Source: an uncultured bacterium
GTDB taxonomy: Bacteria; Actinomycetota; Actinomycetes; S36-B12
DNA length: 23,690 nucleotides
Reading direction: 5' to 3'
Assembly (NCBI GenBank): GCA_903896585.1
Contig: CAITYI010000192.1
Span: forward strand, 1-23,690
The position numbers and the translations under genes were made by a program. Under the pieces are notes generated by a model. That model ran no database searches. It worked only from the letters and a program-made list of their open reading frames with translations, and had not been told where the DNA came from. Positions 16,007-23,319 of the stretch are shown here, piece by piece; the stretch's first letter is position 1; each line of letters starts with the position of its first letter.

Positions 16007-17553
16007 CAGAGTCCTCCAAACTGGGTTGCAATAGACCCTGGCTGCCACAGATTTTCATGGGCAAGAACACTTTCAATTCCTCCCATTACCGAAAGCACAT
16101 TCAAGTCCGAACCGCGCCGACCCATAACTTGCAGACCAACCGGGAAACCTTGTTGAAGTCCGCACGGCAAACTACCCGCAGGTGAACCTGCAATATTCGC
16201 CGCCAACGTAAAACGAGTATGCGCGGTCGCCAACGGCTGAGTCTCTGACCCCAAATCAATTGGAGTAAAAGTATCTGAACCCAAAGGTGGCGGAAGACAC
16301 GGCAATGTGGGAGTGATCAAGATTGGCGTTGTGTCAAAAAGGTCATCGAACCACTGAGCAAGTTGGGTTTGGACTCTCAGCGCCTGCAGGTGATCCATGG
16401 CCGAAACCGTTGAACCAGCCTCAAGCAATTCGGCAACCTGCGGATCAAAGAGTTCCGGACTGCGCATCCGGTTTCGATGAAACGCAGCAGACTCCGCCAT
16501 CATAAGAATGAACCCAACCGCCTCGAGAAGTTCCGGGTCAGGCCACGGAACATCAACGAATGTAACGCCATGAGCCTGAAGCGCATCGACCGTTAAATCA
16601 AAAGCCGTGCGAACTGATGGATGCATGGGCTCAAGTGCATCGCGAGGAATTCCCATCGTTTGAGGTAAAGCCGGCAGCGATGGAGACATGACTGATGGGG
16701 CCATTGCTGTCGGATCCACGGGGAGATCAGCCATTACCCGGTGAATCCTTGCTGTATCCGCGACACTCCGCGCCATGGCGCCCACATGATCTAGCGACCA
16801 AGCAAGGACCGCAACGTTATCGGTGGGTACGTGACCGTGGGATCCCATGAATCCCACGACACCGCAGTAGGAGGCCGGAATTCGAACTGAGCCTGCCGTA
16901 TCTGTCCCGATAGCACCGGGCACCATTCCAGCACCGAGAACAGCACCGGATCCACCGGAGGAGCCGCCCGGAACCGTGTCCGGCTGCCAGGGATTTCGCG
17001 TTGGGGGTGTAGTACCCCCAAATGCATATTCATGTGTGGTGGTTTTGCCCATGATGATTGCTCCGGCATCTCGCAAGCGAGCAATAGCGGAAGAATCGTT
17101 TATTACCAAATCATTTGACGTCTGACGTGACCCACACAATGTGGGTAATCCTGCAACGTCAATTAAATCTTTTATACCAATGGGGATTCCCAATAATGGT
17201 TTTTCAATAAGATGCGCTGACATAATTTGATCACAGTTGTCCGCGCTTGTCAGGACATCTGGTGCAATCGTCACCCACCCCTGGATTAACGGGTCACGGG
17301 TTTCAATTCTCGACAGGAGCCCCTCAACAAGTTGCCGTGCATTCAGTTCACCGGAGGCGTACGCAGCGTGAAGCTGGGCGATTCCGAAGTCTGCGGAATC
17401 GCTGGAATGCATGGATTCACCGCCCTGCAATAGCGCGTTGACTTCACCGACTAAGTCACATTCCATAATCTTTACCGGGGGCAGAATCGGCTGGGTGGAA
17501 TCGGCAACCGGCACACTATTTACCAGCGCAGTGAATTGGTCGAGGACATTCAC
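16006..17553 (-). CDS. Amidase signature family hydrolase
   Basis: A Ser-cis-Ser-Lys amidase that hydrolyses an amide to acid and ammonia or amine. Counting from an in-frame GTG at 17565, Lys132 is in GIKDL, the cis-Ser is Ser202 in GGSSGG and the nucleophile is Ser226 in TDTAGSVRIP. The order and spacing match fatty-acid amide hydrolase and relatives. I use the GTG at 17553, whose GTGA overlaps the cupin stop, as at other junctions here. The GTG at 17565 and an ATG at 17412 are alternatives. The 17412 start would place the protein start where most amidases begin, so the first ~50 residues are doubtful. Middle gene of a cupin-amidase-dehydrogenase operon. Substrate unknown. Confidence 0.88.
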   Translation of the reverse strand: MNVLDQFTALVNSVPVADSTQPILPPVKIMECDLVGEVNALLQGGESMHSSDSADFGIAQLHAAYASGELNARQLVEGLLSRIETRDPLIQGWVTIAPDVLTSADNCDQIMSAHLIEKPLLGIPIGIKDLIDVAGLPTLCGSRQTSNDLVINDSSAIARLRDAGAIIMGKTTTHEYAFGGTTPPTRNPWQPDTVPGGSSGGSGAVLGAGMVPGAIGTDTAGSVRIPASYCGVVGFMGSHGHVPTDNVAVLAWSLDHVGAMARSVADTARIHRVMADLPVDPTAMAPSVMSPSLPALPQTMGIPRDALEPMHPSVRTAFDLTVDALQAHGVTFVDVPWPDPELLEAVGFILMMAESAAFHRNRMRSPELFDPQVAELLEAGSTVSAMDHLQALRVQTQLAQWFDDLFDTTPILITPTLPCLPPPLGSDTFTPIDLGSETQPLATAHTRFTLAANIAGSPAGSLPCGLQQGFPVGLQVMGRRGSDLNVLSVMGGIESVLAHENLWQPGSIATQFGGL

Positions 17554-18113
17554 AATGTCGGCCACTGATACGAAATTATTTTGGAATCCTGCTCTTCCAG
17601 CGGTAGAAAGTTATGCCGCCACCGCCGTCCAACGAAGTCAACTTCGTCTACCTCTCCGTCGCCTACCTCTCCGCCGCCTACCTCTCCGCCGCCTAGGTCT
17701 CCTACCCAACTTATTCCTGACGGATTTCCAGAGCTCGCTGATTCTGATGTATCGACCTTTGAAGTCCAGCGAGGAGTGCCGCCGAACCACGCGACCGCAA
17801 CGGCACCATGCGGTGTATATGTTTCTGTTCGAACAGCTCCTGCAGGCACAACGAAACCTTGTCCTGCCGTCCAAGTTATTCCATCGAGAATGATCTCGCC
17901 ATCAAGAACAATGGCATGTTCGGCACAGGAATATGTACCCGCAGCACGTTTCCACCCCTGAGGAAACTCCACCAGAAGGCAACTGGCGCGAGTTTGCGGA
18001 TCCGAATAAAGGAGTGTTGTGAGTAAAGGCGCATTGGCATCAGGCACGGTAGTTGGCTGCAGTGCCCTCAACTGGTCATCGAGGTCAATCCATGAGCCTG
18101 ATGCGGTGTCCAC
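17550..18113 (-). CDS. Single-domain cupin protein with an acidic Gly-rich repeat
   Basis: A 187-residue protein. Residues 30-115 form a cupin barrel (LLVEFPQGWKRAAGTY, EHAIVLDGEIILDG, GFVVPAGAV). The canonical His cluster is reduced, so metal binding is uncertain. Residues about 135-160 are a low-complexity GGGEVGGGEVGDGEVDEVD stretch encoded by 15-bp tandem repeats. The GTG at 18113 has no ribosome site but lies 6 nt after a -10 box TATACT, implying a leaderless mRNA. First gene of the amidase operon and possibly an accessory or sensor protein for it. Function otherwise unknown. Confidence 0.7.
   Translation of the reverse strand: MDTASGSWIDLDDQLRALQPTTVPDANAPLLTTLLYSDPQTRASCLLVEFPQGWKRAAGTYSCAEHAIVLDGEIILDGITWTAGQGFVVPAGAVRTETYTPHGAVAVAWFGGTPRWTSKVDTSESASSGNPSGISWVGDLGGGEVGGGEVGDGEVDEVDFVGRRWRHNFLPLEEQDSKIISYQWPTL
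17647..17691. repeat. 15-bp tandem repeat, three copies, in frame
   Basis: Units at 17647, 17662 and 17677 read YCTACCTCTCCGYCG. The last two are identical. A degenerate copy follows (CCTAGGTCTCCTACC). Each codes on the minus strand for a five-residue G/D-G-E-V-G/D unit of the cupin. Because 15 is a multiple of three, copy changes would not shift the frame. Confidence 0.8.
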
Positions 18114-18119
18114 CGGTTC

Positions 18120-18139
18120 AGTATAAACGTCAGATCTTT
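18120..18139. promoter_or_regulatory. Operator overlapping the -10 box of the cupin-amidase operon
   Basis: AAACGTCAGATCTTT (18125-18139) matches the 246 operator except for one flank base. TATACT (18125-18120, minus) shares its first base with it. The cupin GTG starts 6 nt after the -10, so the transcript should be leaderless. No clear -35 is visible. Confidence 0.55.
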
Positions 18140-18191
18140 AAGTTGATCGGCACTTTAGGGAAGAATTACGCTCTCGGGGACAAGTTCAAAC

Positions 18192-18197
18192 TAAACT
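18192..18197 (+). promoter_or_regulatory. -10 box for the gene pair at 18204, likely leaderless
   Basis: TAAACT ends 6 nt before the ATG at 18204, the same spacing as on the cupin side, and no Shine-Dalgarno is present. No good -35 is seen. Confidence 0.4.
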
Positions 18198-18203
18198 CAG
18201 ACA

Positions 18204-19211
18204 ATGCCTTACCCCTCGGAATGGTGTGATGCACTTCCGGGAATAGCCCCCACCCGGGAACGGGTCAACCAGATGCTCGGAAGCCACCTCAATCAAGCGA
18301 ATGACGTGGTGGCTTCATTGCCCCCATCAATGGGACAGGCAACATGGCAAAACATTGCCGCTAATGCGGTTCTGGCCGGTTGCGATCCAGGGGATTTCGC
18401 TACGGTCATCGCAGCCGTGCGTGCGGTTGCCCAGCCACGATTTCTCTTAGATCAGGTAATCACAACGGTGCATGGGCTGTGGCCAATGGTTTTTCTTGCC
18501 GGTTCCAATCCCACGTGGTCTAATCCCACGTGGTCTATGGAAGGCGATGCCCTATCCGGAAGTTACGGTGCTAACGCACGAATCGCTCGAGCACTGTCCC
18601 TCGTTCTGCGCAATATCGCTGGCGGTTCACCAGAAAAATTTGATGCATCCACCATGGGGCGTCCGGGAAAGTTGGCATTCGGCGTTGCCGAAAACCTAAC
18701 ACTGTCACCTTGGGAACCATGGCATATTCGTGCGGGTCACACACAAGGCGAACATATGGTCGCGACATATGCAGCCGACTCCACTTTGTGCATCACGGAC
18801 ATGGGTCACGATGATCCAGATATTTTGATATCTACAATCGCGGACAGCGTTGCGATTCCTGGTACCTACAATGCGTTTTTTCGCAAAGATTTATGGCTTT
18901 TGATGTCGCCAACGCATGCGTGGATTTTTGCTGATGCCGGTTGGAGTGCAACTGATGTCGCCTGTGCCCTGGCGGAACAAGCCACTCAACCGTATTCACG
19001 TTTGCGATCCCGCGGGCTATTTGGCTTTATCGATCGACATCAGGCACCTGCATGGTTGCGTCCCGAGCCACGGGATTCAGACCAGATAAGTATTGTCGAT
19101 GATCCTCGCAGAATTCAGATAGCTATTGTCGGAGCACCTACGGGCGGCTACACCACTGCCGTGTTTGGTAGCGGCGTGACAACCATCGAAGGGATTGTCG
19201 ATGCCAACTGA
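18204..19211 (+). CDS. Conserved protein of unknown function, partner of the UGSC-type protein
   Basis: A 335-residue, apparently soluble protein. The central block GANARIARALSLVLRNIAGG, then ASTMGRPGKLAFGVAEN and SPWEPWHIRAG, matches a family I recall beside or fused to UGSC-type (seleno)proteins; no biochemical function is known to me. The C-terminal part has DDPDILISTIADSVAIPG and a weaker AGWSATDVACALAEQA helix. Residues about 102-111 are a duplicated NPTWS pair caused by a 15-bp DNA duplication. It overlaps the next gene by 11 nt. The shared promoter region with the cupin-amidase operon holds the operator at 18125, so both sides are probably co-regulated. Confidence 0.75.
   Translation: MPYPSEWCDALPGIAPTRERVNQMLGSHLNQANDVVASLPPSMGQATWQNIAANAVLAGCDPGDFATVIAAVRAVAQPRFLLDQVITTVHGLWPMVFLAGSNPTWSNPTWSMEGDALSGSYGANARIARALSLVLRNIAGGSPEKFDASTMGRPGKLAFGVAENLTLSPWEPWHIRAGHTQGEHMVATYAADSTLCITDMGHDDPDILISTIADSVAIPGTYNAFFRKDLWLLMSPTHAWIFADAGWSATDVACALAEQATQPYSRLRSRGLFGFIDRHQAPAWLRPEPRDSDQISIVDDPRRIQIAIVGAPTGGYTTAVFGSGVTTIEGIVDAN
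18507..18536. repeat. Perfect 15-bp tandem duplication
   Basis: AATCCCACGTGGTCT occurs twice head to tail, encoding NPTWS twice. The copies are identical, suggesting a recent event. It includes the palindrome CCACGTGG. Confidence 0.9.
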
Positions 19212-19743
19212 CCTCGAACTTGTTTCCCCACTCGCAACCCATCGCGCCGCTCGCACATCGGCTCCAAGAGCGCGGACCCTTTCTGGTCACATAGTTCTCA
19301 GTGACAGTATGTTGAATATCAATGCCGGGTGGGGCGAGTTGATAATTGACTCCGTTGTTCTTGCATTACCAAAGACCGGTATCCATATTGAGAGAATTTG
19401 CCGACCCCAGATTGGTGATCACCGGCCCCAAGAATGGATTGATCGTCTTGTAGAGCAAGGGGTTTCTGCATTAATAGTGTCGGCTGGTGATTGTGCTACT
19501 TGTACATCACGAGCATTACGGGAATGCATCCTTGCTGAGGATGCCGGAATTCCGGCCACAGCGATTGTGCCTGCGGGTCTTCAGGAAATCATTGAGGCGA
19601 CCTTAGATGCTTGGGGCAGACCAGACCTGCAAGTAGCGCTATTTGACACGCCTCTCTTTGCTCTCAAGAAAGAGGATTTTCCCAATGTCATGACTTCGTC
19701 CGCGCAACACGCGATTTCAATTCTTACTCAGTCGAATGACTGA
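19201..19743 (+). CDS. UGSC-family-like protein with CATC redox motif
   Basis: A 180-residue protein. The segment VSAGDCATCTSRALRECILA resembles the GD-U-G-S-C-T segment of the UGSC family, known from marine selenoproteins. Here Sec is Cys98 (codon TGT) and the second Cys is Cys101, giving a CxxC. The N-terminal part (SGHIVLSDSMLNINAGW) and a following LVEQGVSALIV strand fit that family's small Rossmann-like layout. A thiol or Asp/Glu-racemase-like chemistry are both possible; function is unknown. The ATG at 19201 has GAAGGG 7 nt upstream and is preferred to the TTG at 19195. It overlaps the upstream gene by 11 nt and converges on the LLM gene. Confidence 0.65.
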   Translation: MPTDLELVSPLATHRAARTSAPRARTLSGHIVLSDSMLNINAGWGELIIDSVVLALPKTGIHIERICRPQIGDHRPQEWIDRLVEQGVSALIVSAGDCATCTSRALRECILAEDAGIPATAIVPAGLQEIIEATLDAWGRPDLQVALFDTPLFALKKEDFPNVMTSSAQHAISILTQSND

Positions 19744-19755
19744 CTTACTCGCGAT

Positions 19756-20787
19756 TCAGTTTCCGGTGAGCTCCGCGATCATTCTGAGGATTTGCTGTTG
19801 ACTGGATCGAGTATCTTCAGCTGACAGGCCATGAGTCGGCGGCGTGATTTTGATGGTGGTGGCGGTTCCGTCATAGGCTGCAATGCGCTCGATGGCCTCG
19901 GCTGGTGTCCCCGAGACGGTGAGAACATCGACCATATGGTCTGGTACATAATCACCTAGATAGTCAGCGCCAATGCCGCCCCGGAAAGCCTCGATCACTT
20001 TCGCTTGTTCCTCTGCAAGATCATGAAAAGAGAAGAAGTCTTCATAGGTCTTGACTGACGCATAAAATCCAACGGTGCCGGCCGCCCACCGACGAGCGCG
20101 CGATCCATCCGAATCCACCGCACACAACGCTGAGACAACAACATCGACGCTACCTTGGGGACGTTCCGCGCGATCCATTCCTTCTTTCAGCCAGGGCAGG
20201 AGTTGTTCCTCTAGGTACTTAGGACTGCATAGTTCATGGCTGATCCAGCCGTTGCCGATCTCGCCCACAAGTTTGGTCATGGCAGGCCCCATGGCACCAA
20301 GGTAAATGGGTATCTCGGTCCGAGATTGATAGAAGGGTCTTTCATAACCGCGAATATGCATAGGTTCGAATTCCCCTGGCAGGTCAATTGTTTCCCCAGT
20401 GTGGGCCTGGGCAATAAAGGTGCGGATGTTACGTACCGTCTCACGCATGTGCCCGACAGGTTTGCCCCAGCGTGCGTTGTGCCACAATTCATTGAGACGC
20501 TGCACCCCAGAGCCAAGCCCCAGAATAAATCGGCCTTTGGTCATTTCATCGAGATCCATGGCTTCGAGCGCCGTGACCATGGGGCTGCGGGTGAAGGCAA
20601 GCGCGATCGCGGTACCCACGGTCGCCCCATCGGTCCCCGCAGCAATTGCCGCGGCAGAGATCGTTGCGCTGCGGTGGAGTTCGGGAACCCAAAGCACCTC
20701 AGCGCCGGCAACCTCCGCTGCCTGAGCAGCGGCGACCATTTCCTCCATGGTTTCACCCCATGGTCCATAAGTAATCTTCAAGTTCAT
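19756..20787 (-). CDS. Luciferase-like (LLM class) F420- or flavin-dependent oxidoreductase
   Basis: A 343-residue TIM-barrel protein of the LLM class. Visible features are MNLKITYGPWG at the start, AEVAGAEVLWVPELHRS (23-39), LALAFTRSP-type strand, MTKGRFILGLGSG (83-95), EIPIYLGAMGPAM and the WISHELCSPK segment. Actinobacterial members of this length often use F420 for hydride transfer, while others use reduced FMN for monooxygenation. The two cannot be separated by eye. The ATG has TTGGAGAG upstream. A strong promoter (20842-20814) with an embedded operator precedes it. Confidence 0.88.
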   Translation of the reverse strand: MNLKITYGPWGETMEEMVAAAQAAEVAGAEVLWVPELHRSATISAAAIAAGTDGATVGTAIALAFTRSPMVTALEAMDLDEMTKGRFILGLGSGVQRLNELWHNARWGKPVGHMRETVRNIRTFIAQAHTGETIDLPGEFEPMHIRGYERPFYQSRTEIPIYLGAMGPAMTKLVGEIGNGWISHELCSPKYLEEQLLPWLKEGMDRAERPQGSVDVVVSALCAVDSDGSRARRWAAGTVGFYASVKTYEDFFSFHDLAEEQAKVIEAFRGGIGADYLGDYVPDHMVDVLTVSGTPAEAIERIAAYDGTATTIKITPPTHGLSAEDTRSSQQQILRMIAELTGN

Positions 20788-20813
20788 GGGCTCTCCAAGG
20801 TGGGGGACTCCTC

Positions 20814-20842
20814 AGGATAAAACGTCTGAGGTTTCCTGTCAA
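20814..20842 (-). promoter_or_regulatory. LLM-gene promoter with operator filling the spacer
   Basis: TTGACA (20842-20837), a 17-bp spacer and TATCCT (20819-20814) form a near-consensus promoter. The operator AAACGTCTGAGGTTT (20820-20834) occupies the spacer and abuts the -10. The -35 overlaps the VOC stop codon. Confidence 0.65.
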
Positions 20843-21771
20843 CGCAGTTCAATAAGTATTCCCGGAGCCAATTCAGCCATGGCCACAAATGAAGCTCCAG
20901 TTCTGATGGGATCCGCAGCCTTGATTCCATGGCCACGCAATTGATCAATCGCCCGCTTGAGGTCCGGTACCGGCATCGGTGCAATCACGTGTGGAATCCC
21001 AGGATTTGTTGACGCACCGCCGATACTTTCCAGCAGTTCGAATCGCGCACTACGCCGACTCGGACCGCGCATGAGAACCATGCGAAAAGCACTTCCGGAT
21101 GGCAGGCTTAATAGCCTCTCCACCTCAGATCCGGAAAAAGTTTCGTCCATGGCTACATCTGCCCCGAGGCCCGACACCATGGCCTCGCGCGGTGCATCAA
21201 CTTCGGTCACGACCACAACAAGTGCAATCAATTCGCTTGTGTCCTCATTTTCGTCGACACCTAACACACAGCGATGTTGCCCAGGGATGTATTCCACAAG
21301 TGCATGCAGGAGCCCCTGGGGGCCCTCCAACATGACTTCATTCACTTCGAAATTCTGTCCAAATAGCGGGTACCGCTGTGGCTCTGAACGGAATGTCCAA
21401 CCCAGATCCTTAATTCGCTCTACAGCTTCCGCCATATCTCGAACATAAAAGTCCCAAGCAAATGCTCCCGGTTGGATGGGGAGCCGTCCACCTGCGACAG
21501 GGGGTAGTTCGGGGACATGGACAATGCGTATCCCACCCCCGTGTGCACGCGGTTTTCGGAGTTCGACCACATGCATGTCACCTCCCTCTGGCAGTTTCCA
21601 CAATTCACGCCATGGCTCCGCCGGCCAATCCAAATCCTGAACAACCTGAAACCCCAGCCCATCTCGGTATAGAGCAACAGCCTGGGCGGCTTCGGGGGTG
21701 CACAAAGTCACGGGGTCGACGCCATCAAATGACTGATTTTGGTAATTTACAATCTGGGTCACACGATTCAC
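20839..21771 (-). CDS. Two-domain VOC (glyoxalase/bleomycin-resistance/dioxygenase) protein
   Basis: A 310-residue protein with two VOC halves. The first (about 15-165) has AVALYRDGLGFQVVQD, then DMAEAVERIKDLGW and a LLHALVEYIPG end strand. The second (about 175-310) has VVVTEVDAPREAMVSGLGADV, then MPVPDLKRAIDQLRGHGIKA and a GILIEL end. The layout resembles extradiol dioxygenases and 4-hydroxyphenylpyruvate dioxygenase-like proteins, but metal ligands are not certain, so the activity is open. The start is a GTG at 21771 without a ribosome site; a GTG three codons later is an alternative. It is divergent from the amidohydrolase and followed by the LLM gene. Confidence 0.78.
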   Translation of the reverse strand: MNRVTQIVNYQNQSFDGVDPVTLCTPEAAQAVALYRDGLGFQVVQDLDWPAEPWRELWKLPEGGDMHVVELRKPRAHGGGIRIVHVPELPPVAGGRLPIQPGAFAWDFYVRDMAEAVERIKDLGWTFRSEPQRYPLFGQNFEVNEVMLEGPQGLLHALVEYIPGQHRCVLGVDENEDTSELIALVVVVTEVDAPREAMVSGLGADVAMDETFSGSEVERLLSLPSGSAFRMVLMRGPSRRSARFELLESIGGASTNPGIPHVIAPMPVPDLKRAIDQLRGHGIKAADPIRTGASFVAMAELAPGILIELR

Positions 21772-21786
21772 ACTACATTAGCGCTA

Positions 21787-21801
21787 CTACATCAGACCAT
21801 T
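21787..21801. promoter_or_regulatory. Operator-like site between the VOC and amidohydrolase genes
   Basis: CTACATCAGACCATT has the exact core ATCAGAC but weak flanks. It lies 15 bp before the VOC start and 22 bp before the amidohydrolase start, so it could regulate either. Confidence 0.4.
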
Positions 21802-21823
21802 AACTTCTGAATGGAGAAATACC

Positions 21824-22450
21824 ATGCCGCTCACTTTTGACCCTGCAATTCCAACTGCATTAGTTGTCATTGATATGCAAAACGGCTTCTGCGACCCGAA
21901 AGGTTCAGTTGCCCAGATTGGGCTCGACATCAGCATGTGCCAAGCTGCCATTCCCAACTGCGAACGTCTTGTTGAAGCGGCTCATAATGCTGGTATTCAA
22001 GTGATATTCACCCGCTTTGTATATCGGGGGGATTACACCGATGGAGGTGTAGTTGTACAACATCTCATTCCCGCACTGGCAGAAGTTAATTCCTTGGCGG
22101 AGGGGAGTTGGGATGCCGACCTGATTCCGAGCTTAACCCCAGAACCACAGGACATCATTATTGACAAAAATAGATACAGCGCTTTTTATGGAACGCGCCT
22201 TGAAACGTATCTGACAAGTATGGGGATTCATCAACTAGTTCTTTGTGGCGTCACAACAAACATGTGCGTTGAAACGACTGCCAGAGATGCAAGTGCTCGC
22301 GACTACCACACTTTCATTGCCGGCGATGCCTGCGGCGAATTGGAAAAGAATCGTCATGATGTTGCACTTCAAACTCTCGGATTCGGGTTTGGGGCAGTCA
22401 CGACAACCGACGACATCATTTCTCAGTGGGCAGCTCAACCTGTGAAATAA
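21824..22450 (+). CDS. Isochorismatase-like cysteine hydrolase (amidohydrolase)
   Basis: A 208-residue cysteine hydrolase with the full triad: Asp17 in VIDMQNGF, Lys115 in IIDKNRYSAF and Cys148 in GVTTNMCVETTARDA. The DKxRYSAF and CVETTARDA context fits ureidoacrylate, biuret and N-carbamoylsarcosine amidohydrolases better than true isochorismatase, so release of ammonia or CO2 plus ammonia from an amide or ureide is the best guess. The ATG has GGAG 7 nt upstream. A strong hairpin follows the gene. Together with the amidase it hints at a nitrogen-containing substrate. Confidence 0.9.
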   Translation: MPLTFDPAIPTALVVIDMQNGFCDPKGSVAQIGLDISMCQAAIPNCERLVEAAHNAGIQVIFTRFVYRGDYTDGGVVVQHLIPALAEVNSLAEGSWDADLIPSLTPEPQDIIIDKNRYSAFYGTRLETYLTSMGIHQLVLCGVTTNMCVETTARDASARDYHTFIAGDACGELEKNRHDVALQTLGFGFGAVTTTDDIISQWAAQPVK

Positions 22451-22471
22451 AGTTGCGATTGGCTAACGCAA

Positions 22472-22516
22472 AGGCGCTCTCACACAAAATCCTTTTGGAG
22501 AAAAGTGAGAGCGCCT
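22472..22516. terminator. Strong hairpin between convergent genes, probable bidirectional terminator
   Basis: AGGCGCTCTCAC (22472-22483) pairs perfectly with GTGAGAGCGCCT (22505-22516). The loop can form an inner CAAAA/TTTTG stem. It ends the amidohydrolase transcript and could end the MaoC one from the other side. No U-run follows. The rest of 22451-22594 shows only small repeats of GCGATT and GCTAACG. Confidence 0.6.
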
Positions 22517-22594
22517 CTGTAATTCGCTAACGTGCGATTCAGAGTGAGTCTAATTCGGTGCCCGGCAAATCATGATTCAGAAAAGTGGAAAGCC

Positions 22595-23119
22595 TCAGGC
22601 CTGCCATTCGGGCTTGAGTGGTTCAGGACGAGGGTTACTAAGTAGCGCCGAGTTCCGCTTGTGGACCATGAAGGTCCGCTTAAATGAACACACTTCATTG
22701 CCATGCTGATTCAACGTGCGGGTGCGCACTGAAACTACGCCCGCATGTGGCCTTGACGAGGATTCTCGCTTTTCAACAACAAGGGACTCTGACCAAATTG
22801 TGTCATCTGCGTAAACCGGGTGTGTCATCTTGATGTCATCCCAACCAAGATTGGCGATCGCATTCTGGGTTAGATCTGTGACACTTTGCCCCGAAGCAAT
22901 TGCCAAAGTTAAAGGAGACACGACCAGAGGCTTACCAAACTCCGCTTGATTCCCATACTCCACATTGAAATGCAATTCATTTGTGTTCATGGTCAGCAGA
23001 GTGAACCACGTATTGTCCGTTTGAGTGATGGTGCGACCCAATGGATGCTTGTAGATATCGCCTACTTCAAAATCCTCAAAGAATCGTCCCCGCCAGCCAT
23101 CAACTTCACGCATTTCCAC
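22595..23119 (-). CDS. MaoC-like hydratase, similar to mesaconyl-CoA hydratase
   Basis: A 174-residue hot-dog hydratase. GRTITQTDNTWFTLLTMNTN (29-48 region) leads to ELHFN with His50. PLVVSPLTLAIASGQSVTDL and NLGWDDIKMTHPVYADDT follow. These match what I recall of mesaconyl-CoA (beta-methylmalyl-CoA) hydratases, where Asn replaces the MaoC Asp. It would add water to, or remove it from, a branched unsaturated acyl-CoA. Length is about half of the double-domain hydratases. The GTG at 23119 has GGGAGG 7 nt upstream; the ATG at 23113 is too far from it. Confidence 0.85.
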   Translation of the reverse strand: MEMREVDGWRGRFFEDFEVGDIYKHPLGRTITQTDNTWFTLLTMNTNELHFNVEYGNQAEFGKPLVVSPLTLAIASGQSVTDLTQNAIANLGWDDIKMTHPVYADDTIWSESLVVEKRESSSRPHAGVVSVRTRTLNQHGNEVCSFKRTFMVHKRNSALLSNPRPEPLKPEWQA

Positions 23120-23165
23120 TCTGTGGCCTCCCTATTGTCTCCCAAATCCATTCTGGACTCTTCGT

Positions 23166-23180
23166 TAACGTCAGACAATA
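23166..23180. promoter_or_regulatory. Operator-like site upstream of the MaoC gene
   Basis: TAACGTCAGACAATA carries the exact core GTCAGAC. On the minus strand it contains TTGTCT (23178-23173), followed after 17 bp by CAGAAT (23155-23150), a possible promoter. Nothing else was seen in 23181-23319. Confidence 0.45.
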
Positions 23181-23319
23181 GCCTTTTCAGCGAATTAGAT
23201 TTTCCAATTCCCCAAATTCGCACAGTAAGTTTCCATAATCCTCATGCTCTGGTGCTGGCCCCATCAACATCCACTCAAACCCCCTGGACCAAGGAAATAT
23301 CAGGCAGATTCTGACCGGG

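Noticed and set aside
16007..16048. Longer N-terminus for the second acyl-CoA dehydrogenase
   Set aside because: It would lie inside the amidase; the ATG at 16006 has a GGAGGA site and a TGATG overlap.
17638..17874. Arg-rich minus-strand frame and Ser/Pro-rich plus-strand frame over the 15-bp repeats
   Set aside because: Both are other-frame readings of the repeat inside the cupin gene.
19492..19503. Selenocysteine in the UGSC-type protein
   Set aside because: Both positions of the CATC motif use TGT codons; there is no in-frame TGA.
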